This document shows positions 1 through 9,150 of a DNA stretch of 9,150 nucleotides, one piece after another. Below the pieces are notes generated by a model, which was not told the origin of the DNA, made no database searches, and was given only the letters and a program-made list of their open reading frames with translations. The stretch comes from an uncultured Roseateles sp. (GTDB lineage Bacteria; Pseudomonadota; Gammaproteobacteria; Burkholderiales; Burkholderiaceae), in contig CAMLKW010000180.1 in NCBI GenBank assembly GCA_946480605.1, forward strand, positions 1 to 9,150, in the 5' to 3' direction. The translations under genes and the position numbers were made by a program. How positions within the stretch are numbered: position 1 is the stretch's first letter; each line of letters opens with the position of its first letter.

Positions 1-1530
1 TATGGGCTCGAAGATCACGGCCAGCCCGCGGCCGAGGTAGCCGGCGATGCTGTACTCGATGGGTGCACCGGTCGCGCCTTCCGGCGGGCCGGGGAAGCTG
101 GACAGCAGCCACAGCGCGATGGTCATCACGAGGATGATGCCGCCGACCCGCTTCAGGAAGATCACGGCACGCTGCCACAGGCCGATGGCCACGCTGCGCG
201 GGTGCGGCCAGTGGTAGGCCGGCAGCTCCATCATCAGCGGGCGCACCTGGCGACCCGCGCTGCTCAGGCGCTTGATGACCCAGGCCACGGCCAGCGCCCC
301 GACGATGCCGGCCAGGTACAGGCCGAAGAGCACCAGGCCCTGCAGCTCCAGCCCGGCCACCTCGCGCTTGGGCACGAAGGCGGCGATCAGCAACGCGTAG
401 ACCGGCAGCCGCGCCGAGCAGGTCATCAGCGGCGCGATCATGATGGTGACCAGCCGGTCGCGCGGGTTGGCGATGGAACGCGCGGCCATGATGCCAGGGA
501 TGGCGCAGGCGAAGCTGGACAGCAGCGGGATGAAGCTGCGCCCCGACAGGCCCACGCTGCCCATCAGACGGTCCAGCAGCAGCGCGGCGCGCGGCAGGTA
601 GCCCGACTCCTCCAGCACGAGGATGAAGAAGAACAGGATCAGGATCTGCGGCAGGAACACCACCACGCCGCCCAGGCCCGCGACGAGACCATCGACGATG
701 AAGCTGCGCAGCACGCCTTCCGGCAGCAGGCCGCCGACCTGCTCGCCCACCCATGCGGTGGCGGACTCGATCAGCCCCATCGGCGTCTCGGCCCAGGCGA
801 ACACCGCCTGGAACAGCAGGAACAGCAGCACGGCCAGGATCAGCGAGCCGGCCACGGGGTGCAGCAGCACGCGGTCGGCGCGGTCGCTGGGCAGCTCGGG
901 CAGCTCGTTGGCCAGGCCCATGCCGGTCAGCATGGACTTGACGGTCTCGTGGTCGTCCGCCTGCGCCAGCGGATTGACCTCGTCGCCCAGCCAGACCTCG
1001 GGCTGGTCCAGCAGCGCACGCAACTCGTCCAGCCCTTGCTTGTGGATGGCCACCGTGCGTACCACCGGCAGACCCAGTTGTGCGCTCAGCGCCGCCGGGT
1101 CGATCTTGAGCCCGCGGCGCGCGGCCAGGTCGGCCATGTTCAAGGCCACCACCACCGGCAGCCCCAGCCGGCGCACGGCCAGCAGCAGGCGCAGGTTGCG
1201 GCGCAGGTTGGTGGCGTCGAGCACGCAGATCACCAGATCGGGCCGCTTTTCGCCCTTGGCACGGCCGGCCAGCACGTCGCAGGTGACGCGCTCGTCCGGC
1301 GAGCGCGGGTGCAGGCTGTAAGTGCCGGGCAGGTCCAGCAGCCGCAGCGTCTTGCCGGCGGCGCTCAGCAGCCGGCCTTCCTTGCGTTCGACCGTGACGC
1401 CGGCATAGTTGGCCACCTTCTGGTGGCTGCCGGTCAGGCCGTTGAACAGCGCGGTCTTGCCGCAGTTGGGGTTGCCGACCAGCGCGACCAGCTTGCCACC
1501 GCGGTGGACGTGGACGACGGCCTCAGACAT
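1..1530 (-). CDS. feoB: FeoB ferrous iron transporter (3' end cut by window edge)
   Basis: FeoB is the inner-membrane Fe(II) permease with an N-terminal cytosolic GTPase domain. The first 510 residues are present, and the C-terminal end lies beyond position 1. All main G motifs are visible: G1 GNPNCGKT at residues 19-26, the G2 Thr in NYAGVTV (T46), G3 DLPG at 66-69 and G4 NMAD at 131-134. The cytosolic part is short: the membrane domain begins near residue 222, soon after the DRADRVLLHPV stretch. The two conserved Gate-type membrane segments follow, SSFACAIPGIMAAR with Cys342 and PLMTCSARLPVYALL with Cys371. The ATG at 1530 lies 8 nt inside the end of feoA and shows no clear Shine-Dalgarno sequence, so translation is probably coupled to feoA. 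A FeoC-like gene, if there is one, would be outside the window. Identification is by motif and overall sequence; the family is very distinctive. Confidence 0.97.
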   Translation of the reverse strand, partial: MSEAVVHVHRGGKLVALVGNPNCGKTALFNGLTGSHQKVANYAGVTVERKEGRLLSAAGKTLRLLDLPGTYSLHPRSPDERVTCDVLAGRAKGEKRPDLVICVLDATNLRRNLRLLLAVRRLGLPVVVALNMADLAARRGLKIDPAALSAQLGLPVVRTVAIHKQGLDELRALLDQPEVWLGDEVNPLAQADDHETVKSMLTGMGLANELPELPSDRADRVLLHPVAGSLILAVLLFLLFQAVFAWAETPMGLIESATAWVGEQVGGLLPEGVLRSFIVDGLVAGLGGVVVFLPQILILFFFILVLEESGYLPRAALLLDRLMGSVGLSGRSFIPLLSSFACAIPGIMAARSIANPRDRLVTIMIAPLMTCSARLPVYALLIAAFVPKREVAGLELQGLVLFGLYLAGIVGALAVAWVIKRLSSAGRQVRPLMMELPAYHWPHPRSVAIGLWQRAVIFLKRVGGIILVMTIALWLLSSFPGPPEGATGAPIEYSIAGYLGRGLAVIFEPI

Positions 1531-1783
1531 TGCCGGGCTTCACGGCAATGCATCGGGCCTCGGCGTGGCGCAGCGCAAACGTGGACTGGCCGATACGAAC
1601 CACCAGGTTGCCGTCGCTGAGGCTGCCGCGGCGCAGCACACGCACCGCCTCGCCGGGCAGGAAGCCCAGGTCGGACAGCCAGGACGCCCACTCCGGGGCA
1701 TGGGCGGGCGCGCTGACCTGCTGGACGGTCAGCGCCAGCCCGGCGGGCGCGGCGGCGAGGCTGGAAGGCAGCGGCACGGACAT
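1523..1783 (-). CDS. feoA: FeoA ferrous iron transport accessory protein
   Basis: This is a small cytosolic SH3-like protein of 86 residues that supports FeoB. The FeoA signature is clear: SDLGFLPGEAVRVLRR at residues 37-52, then GNLVVRIGQSTFALRHAEA at 58-76. In the family this pattern forms a beta-barrel that is thought to interact with FeoB. The ATG at 1783 is chosen over a GTG at 1840 in the same frame, because the longer form would place the Fur box and the -10 element inside the coding region and would exceed the usual 75-90 residues. The Shine-Dalgarno sequence before 1783 is weak. The stop codon overlaps the feoB start by 8 nt, so the two genes form one operon. Regulation is expected to be iron-dependent through the Fur site about 29 nt upstream of the start. 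Confidence 0.95.
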   Translation of the reverse strand: MSVPLPSSLAAAPAGLALTVQQVSAPAHAPEWASWLSDLGFLPGEAVRVLRRGSLSDGNLVVRIGQSTFALRHAEARCIAVKPGNV

Positions 1784-1811
1784 GGTGGACGGCTCGACGT
1801 CAATCGAATGT

Positions 1812-1826
1812 TGAGAATGATTCTCA
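1812..1826. promoter_or_regulatory. Fur box upstream of feoA
   Basis: TGAGAATGATTCTCA is a perfect 7-1-7 inverted repeat centred on 1819. It matches the classical Fur consensus TGATAATNATTATCA at 13 of 15 positions, and the two differences are symmetric. It overlaps the candidate -10 element of feoA, so iron-loaded Fur bound here would block RNA polymerase. This fits the known Fur control of feo operons. Confidence 0.9.
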
Positions 1827-1831
1827 TTGTA
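1826..1831 (-). promoter_or_regulatory. Candidate -10 element of the feoAB promoter
   Basis: On the minus strand the hexamer reads TACAAT, one mismatch from TATAAT and an AT-rich island in very GC-rich surroundings. The expected start point would fall near 1819, in the middle of the Fur box, leaving a leader of about 36 nt before feoA. The matching -35 region (about 1849-1854, CGCTGA) is weak and lies in the last codons of the upstream kinase gene. This is an inference from sequence only. Confidence 0.6.
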
Positions 1832-1848
1832 CGCGGCCACCGCCCGGC

Positions 1849-5609
<3,761 letters not shown>

Positions 5610-5610
<1 letters not shown>

Positions 5611-6839
5611 CAAGGGTGCCCTCCCGACCGCGCCACGACCTCGGCCCAGTACTCGGTCGAGCGGAACGCGGGCCAGGGCGCCGGCTTGATGTGGCGTGCC
5701 ACCTGCCAGACCTCGGTCAGCCCGCCGTCCGGCCGCACCTGGGCGATGCGCAGCGGGCGCCACAGATGGCGGGTCTGCGGGTCGACCGCGGCGAAGCCGT
5801 GCGGCGCGCTGACCGCCTGCTGCATCAGGTTGGCGTTGACCGCCTCGGTCTGCGCGCTGTTCACCTCGGCCACCGCCGCCGCCCACAGCCGCACGGCGAC
5901 GTAGGCGGACACGGCCGGGTCGCTGGCCTGCGCCGCCTCGCCCTGGCTGCGCCGCAGCCGGGTCAGGAAGCTCTGGTTGGCCGCGCCGGGCAGCGACTGC
6001 AGATAGCTCCAGGCCGTGAAATGACGGTCCAGCCGCCCGCCGCCGTAGGCGCGCATCTCGGGCTCGGCGGCGGCGAAGGACAGCAGCGGCAGGTCCGTCA
6101 GCGCGGCGGCGGCCAGCGCGTCGAAGAGGGCCCGGTTGCTGTCGCCGGCCAGCGTGTTCAGCACCAGGTCGGGCTTCAGTTCAACCAGCTCGGTCATCGC
6201 CGCGGCCATGTCGGTCCCGCCCAGCGGCACGTAGCGCTCGCCCAGCACCTGCCCGCCGGCGATCTGCACGAACTCGCGCAGCATGGCGTTCACGCGGCGC
6301 GGTGCCAGCCCGTCGGTGCCCAGCAGGTAGACGCGCCGGCCGAAGCCGCTCATGGCCCAGTCGGCGGCCGGCAGCACCTGCTGGTTGGGCGTCGGGCCGG
6401 TGTAGATGATGTGGGGCGAGCGTTCCATGCCCTCGTAGGCCATGGGATAGAACAGCAGGTGGCGCTGCGACTCGACGATGGGCCGCACGGCCTGGCGGCA
6501 GGCCGAGGTCCAGCAGCCGAACAAGGCCACCGCGCCCTGCTCGCGGATCAGCCGCGTCGCCGCCTGGGCCGCCGTCGCCGGGTCGGCCCGCGTGTCCTCG
6601 ATGCGCAGCTCCACGCGCCGGCCCAGCAGGCCGCCGCCCTGGTTGATTTCCTCCACCGCGAGCTTGACCGTGGCGACCAGCGCCCCCTCGCTGGTCGCCA
6701 TGGGGCCGGTCAGCGCCTGCAGCAGGCCGATGACGATGGGCTGGGCCGCCTGCTCGCGGCTCTGGCGCCACAGCCAGCCGCCCAGTGCCAGTGCCAGCAG
6801 CAGCACCAGGCTCCCGAGCAACGCGAGCCGGACGCGCAT
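5610..6839 (-). CDS. Urea/amide-type periplasmic substrate-binding protein (UrtA/AmiC-like), likely sensor subunit
   Basis: This 409-residue protein belongs to the type I periplasmic binding proteins (Peripla_BP_5/6), closest in pattern to the urea and short-chain amide group. Diagnostic stretches are [15 protein letters not shown] (38-52), [17 protein letters not shown] (107-123), [24 protein letters not shown] (131-154), LLGTD (172-176), YVPLGGTD (203-210) and LNTLAGDSN (227-235). The N-terminus has a hydrophobic segment of about 20 residues (5-24) after MRVR. There is no lipobox Cys and no clear signal-peptidase site, so it may be an uncleaved membrane anchor. The gene starts 4 nt after the receiver-kinase gene, with AGG 8 nt before the ATG, and overlaps the hybrid kinase gene by 1 nt. 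No permease or ABC ATPase is adjacent, which argues for ligand sensing rather than uptake. The ligand (urea, amide or branched-chain amino acid) cannot be fixed from sequence alone. Confidence 0.92.
5619..5625 (-). promoter_or_regulatory. Strong ribosome binding site for the hybrid kinase
   Basis: The minus strand reads GGGAGGG, ending 8 nt before the ATG at 5610. It lies inside the last codons of the binding-protein gene. It supports the 5610 start and indicates translational coupling through the TGATG stop/start overlap. Confidence 0.8.
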
Positions 6840-6843
6840 GGGC

Positions 6844-8010
6844 TCAGCCTGCCGCTCGGCGTGCCTCGGGCGAGATCAGCGGCAGCGTCAGGCGCACCGA
6901 GGTACCCACGCCCGGCGTGGACTCGACCTGGATCTGCCCGCCCAGCGCGAAGGTCACGAGGTTGCGCACGATGTACAGCCCCGGCTCGCTGCGATTGGAA
7001 CCGAAGCGCGTCGAGAAGAAAGGGTCGAAGACCCGGCCCAGCATGCCCGGCGGGATGCCCACGCCATGGTCCTGCACGACGATGCTGAGCTGGTCGGCGC
7101 CCACCGGCCGCACGCGGATGTGAACCTCGCCGCCGGCCTCGCGGTAGGCGTGCTTCATCGCGTTCTGAACCAGCGTGGACAGCACCTTGGCCAGCGCGCC
7201 GCGGAAGCTCAGCAGGTGCAGGTCGTCGCCGGCGTCCAGCTCGCAGCGCACCTGATGCGCCTCCAGCGCGTCGGCCAGGCTGGCCACCACCTCGTGCACC
7301 AGTTCCAGCAGCGAGAAGCTGCGGCGCTGGTCGCCGAAGTTGTCGGCCGTGGACTGCAGGAAGGAGTCCACGATGGACAGCGTGCGCTGCAGGTTGGACA
7401 GCACCAGCCCCACGCTCTCCTCGCTGACGTGCAGGTGCTTGTCCAGGTCGCTGCGCTTGATGTTGCCGGCCTGGGCCAGCGTGTTCAGGTGCGCCAGGTC
7501 GTCCTGCAGCGTGCAGGCCGAGATCAGCGCATTGCCCAGTGGCGACGACAGCTCCTGCGCAATGCCCGAGATGGTGCGCCCCACCGAGGCCAGCTTGTCG
7601 CGCTGGAACAGCTCGATCTGCGAGCGCGCAAAGCTCTCGGACGCCAGCTTCAGCGCCAGCTGCGTGCGCACGCGCGCCTTCACGACCACGTCGACGAAGG
7701 GCTTGGGAATGTAGTCCACCGCGCCATGCGCGAAGCCCTCGGCCTCGTCGTCGGCGCTGCCCTGCACGGTGACGAAGATGACCGGCACGCCGCGCGTGCG
7801 CGGATCGGCCTTCAGGCGGTCGCAGACCTCGTAGCCGCTCATCTCCGGCATGAGCACATCCAGCAGGATCAGGTCGGGCAGCTGCTGGGCGCAGAAGGCC
7901 AGCGCCTCGGCGCCGCTGGTGGCCATGGATACCTCGCAGTCATCCGCGAGCAACTGGTAGAGCGCGTGGATGTTGGCGGGTTGATCGTCGACAACAAGAA
8001 TGAGCGGCAT
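6844..8010 (-). CDS. Receiver-histidine kinase fusion (REC-HK) lacking the phosphoacceptor His
   Basis: This 388-residue soluble protein has an N-terminal receiver and a C-terminal kinase-like module. The receiver (about 2-118) is complete: Asp8/Asp9, phospho-Asp51 in LLDVLMPEMSG, Thr81 and Lys103 in IPKPF. The dimerisation region (about 135-235) has the DKLASVGRTISGIAQELSSP pattern, where Gln152 (codon CAG at 7555-7557) stands in place of the His of the usual AHEL motif. The ATPase domain (about 265-378) keeps N-box Asn283 (QNAMKHA), G1 DHGVGIP at 314 and FDPFFSTR. In the G2 box, however, the GxGLG glycines become Arg340 and Glu342, leaving only Gly344. It therefore probably cannot autophosphorylate at the normal site. 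It may act as a phosphate sink, scaffold or allosteric partner for the hybrid kinase encoded two genes downstream. The ATG at 8010 is directly before the receiver. The nearest purine-rich AGGAG is 21 nt upstream, too far for a standard ribosome binding site. Confidence 0.94.
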   Translation of the reverse strand: MPLILVVDDQPANIHALYQLLADDCEVSMATSGAEALAFCAQQLPDLILLDVLMPEMSGYEVCDRLKADPRTRGVPVIFVTVQGSADDEAEGFAHGAVDYIPKPFVDVVVKARVRTQLALKLASESFARSQIELFQRDKLASVGRTISGIAQELSSPLGNALISACTLQDDLAHLNTLAQAGNIKRSDLDKHLHVSEESVGLVLSNLQRTLSIVDSFLQSTADNFGDQRRSFSLLELVHEVVASLADALEAHQVRCELDAGDDLHLLSFRGALAKVLSTLVQNAMKHAYREAGGEVHIRVRPVGADQLSIVVQDHGVGIPPGMLGRVFDPFFSTRFGSNRSEPGLYIVRNLVTFALGGQIQVESTPGVGTSVRLTLPLISPEARRAAG

Positions 8011-8040
8011 GGCAATCCAGGATAACCGCAGCTCCTGGCG

Positions 8041-8058
8041 GCTTCACCGAGGTGAAGC
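8041..8058. promoter_or_regulatory. Perfect 18-bp dyad, candidate operator between divergent kinase genes
   Basis: GCTTCACCGAGGTGAAGC has two perfect 8-bp arms around a 2-bp centre. It lies 31-48 bp upstream of the receiver-kinase start and about 90 bp upstream of the plus-strand kinase start. It is not followed by a T-run, so it does not resemble an intrinsic terminator. Its size and symmetry suit a dimeric regulator, but which one is unknown. Confidence 0.5.
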
Positions 8059-8097
8059 GGGGGCTTTCCCCAGGGCCGCCACGCACCCCGCCACCCC

Positions 8098-8124
8098 TTG
8101 ACCGCCGCTGGCGGCCCACATAAT
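8098..8124 (+). promoter_or_regulatory. Weak candidate promoter of the plus-strand kinase
   Basis: TTGACC at 8098-8103 resembles a -35 box, and CATAAT at 8119-8124 resembles a -10 box. The spacer is 15 bp, shorter than ideal. Transcription would begin near 8131, giving a leader of only about 15 nt, in keeping with the lack of a visible Shine-Dalgarno sequence before the ATG at 8148. Low certainty. Confidence 0.3.
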
Positions 8125-8147
8125 CGGCCGGCACCCTGTCTCCGTCC

Positions 8148-9150
8148 ATGCCCCAGCGCCGGCTCACGCTCGCCCTCCTCTGGCTCGCCATGGCGGCCCT
8201 GCTAGCCATGCTGGGCCTGCTGTGGCACTGGCGCGGCGCCACCGGCAGTGCGCTGGCCGACGCGGCGCTGGCGCTGAACCTGCTGCTGCTGCCCCTGCCC
8301 CCGTGGTGCATGCACCTGCTGTGCCGCCGCCAGCAGGACGGCCAGGCGGCTCAGGCAGCCGCCGAGGCGCGCACGCGCTTTCTCGCGCAGATCAGCCACG
8401 AGATCCGCACGCCCATGAATGCCATCATGGGCATGACGCAGCTGGCCCTGCAGACGCCGCTCAACCCCGAGCAGCGCGAGCTGCTGGGCAAGACCGACAC
8501 CGCCTCGCGCGCGCTGCTGCGCCTCGTCAACGATGTGCTGGACATCTCCAAGATCGAGGCCGGCCATCTGCAGATGGAATCGGTGCCGCTGCGGCTGGAA
8601 GACGTCGTGACCCAGGCCGTCGAGCTGGTGCGCCCGCTGCACACACGGCCCCAGGTGCAGTGGGTTTGTGACTGGGCCGATGCCAGCCTGCTGGGCGCGC
8701 GCGGCCAGCTGCTGGGCGACGCGGCGCGGCTGCAGCAGGTGCTGGTCAACCTGCTGACCCACGCGGTCAAGGCCACGACGGCCGGCCAGGTGCTGCTGCG
8801 GCTGGTCGCCCAGGCCACCGACGACGAGCGCGTGCCGCTGAGCATCACCGTGCAGGACTGCGGCGCCGGCCTGAGCGACACCCAGCTCGCCGAGCTGAAC
8901 CGCACGCCCATGCCCGGCGGCGCCGACGCCGCGCTGCGCCTGGATGCCAGCAGCCTCGGCCTGAGCATCGCGCGCAGCCTGGTGCTGCTGATGGGCGGCC
9001 AACTGGCCGTGCAGACGCAGCCCGGGCGGGGCAGCCGCTTCGAGGTCCGCCTGGCGCTGCCCCTGCACCCCGCCGCGCCACAGGCCGCGCCTGGCGCGCG
9101 GCGGCTGCTGCTGGCCGAGACCGACGCCGACGCCCGTGAGGCCAGCCTGG
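8148..9150 (+). CDS. Membrane hybrid histidine kinase with degenerate ATP site (3' end cut by window edge)
   Basis: The first 334 residues are present and the gene continues past the right edge. Two closely spaced hydrophobic segments (about 6-27 and 35-57) leave almost no periplasmic loop, so there is no external sensor domain. HisKA follows with [15 protein letters not shown] and phosphoacceptor His84. The HATPase-like domain (about 185-305) is unusual. The N-box reads NLLTHAVKAT, with His205 in place of the key Mg-binding Asn. G1 is DCGAG with Asp237 kept. The F-box is not recognisable, and the G2 region is ASSLGLS (267-273), keeping only Gly271 of the GxGxG glycines. From about residue 319 a receiver-like strand begins (RRLLLAETDAD), with Glu-Thr where an acidic pair is usual, so a C-terminal receiver is likely but unseen. 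The ATG at 8148 is the first start after an in-frame TAA at 8121-8123. It is divergent from the receiver-kinase operon, with 137 bp between the start codons. Confidence 0.92.
   Translation, partial: MPQRRLTLALLWLAMAALLAMLGLLWHWRGATGSALADAALALNLLLLPLPPWCMHLLCRRQQDGQAAQAAAEARTRFLAQISHEIRTPMNAIMGMTQLALQTPLNPEQRELLGKTDTASRALLRLVNDVLDISKIEAGHLQMESVPLRLEDVVTQAVELVRPLHTRPQVQWVCDWADASLLGARGQLLGDAARLQQVLVNLLTHAVKATTAGQVLLRLVAQATDDERVPLSITVQDCGAGLSDTQLAELNRTPMPGGADAALRLDASSLGLSIARSLVLLMGGQLAVQTQPGRGSRFEVRLALPLHPAAPQAAPGARRLLLAETDADAREASL

Noticed and set aside
202..1620. Plus-strand open frame of 472 codons opposite feoB and the feoA end
   Set aside because: Low-complexity Gln/His/Arg/Ala translation; the opposite strand encodes unmistakable FeoB motifs.
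1784..1840. Upstream GTG start of feoA at 1840
   Set aside because: It would put the Fur box and the -10 element inside the gene and make the protein longer than usual.
5611..5886. N-terminal extension of the hybrid kinase to a start at 5886
   Set aside because: The added 92 residues are Gly/Arg/Ala-rich noise overlapping the binding-protein gene, whereas 5610 has a strong ribosome binding site and is followed directly by a membrane segment.
8059..8071. Small GGGG-CCCC hairpin beside the 18-bp dyad as a terminator
   Set aside because: It has a four-base stem and no T-run on either strand, and it sits in a divergent promoter region where a terminator is not expected.
8102..8114. CCGCC-GCT-GGCGG short inverted repeat
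   Set aside because: Five-base GC arms occur readily by chance at this base composition; nothing else supports it as a regulatory site.
8202..9068. Minus-strand open frame of 288 codons opposite the plus-strand kinase
   Set aside because: The plus strand carries a clear HisKA motif and kinase layout; the minus translation is repetitive Gln/Ala/His sequence.

Overview
The window is very GC-rich DNA, densely coded, with protein sequences typical of a betaproteobacterium of the order Burkholderiales. The Rubrivivax/Roseateles/Leptothrix group is a guess from codon use and protein style, not a database match. Six genes are visible. Five are on the minus strand and one is on the plus strand. There is no RNA gene, insertion sequence or CRISPR array, and no gene-free stretch longer than about 140 bases.

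Right to left on the minus strand, positions 8010 to 1849 hold a tight three-gene signalling operon. The first gene encodes a receiver domain fused to a histidine-kinase-like module. The second encodes a periplasmic substrate-binding protein of the urea/short-chain amide (UrtA/AmiC-like) type. The third encodes a 1253-residue hybrid sensor kinase: dCache-like sensor, HAMP, PAS, HisKA, HATPase, two receivers and an HPt domain. The first two genes are 4 nt apart and the last two overlap by 1 nt. No ABC permease or ATPase accompanies the binding protein, so it probably works as a sensor subunit for the kinase rather than in transport.

Immediately downstream, positions 1840 to 1 hold feoA and the first 510 codons of feoB, which encode ferrous iron uptake. 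They have their own promoter with a textbook Fur box (centre at 1819). feoA and feoB overlap by 8 nt, and feoB runs off the left edge.

A further membrane-anchored histidine kinase starts at 8148 on the plus strand, divergent from the signalling operon, and runs off the right edge. The 137-bp divergent region contains a perfect 18-bp dyad that may be an operator.

The most unusual point is catalytic. The large hybrid kinase has every motif intact, but the two kinases at the divergent junction both look defective. The receiver-kinase has Gln in place of the phosphoacceptor His and has lost two glycines of the G2 box. The plus-strand kinase keeps its His but has His in place of the key N-box Asn and a degenerate F/G2 region. 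A working model is one active relay kinase, informed by an amide/urea-type binding protein, surrounded by pseudokinase or scaffold partners. No DNA-binding output protein is encoded in the window.
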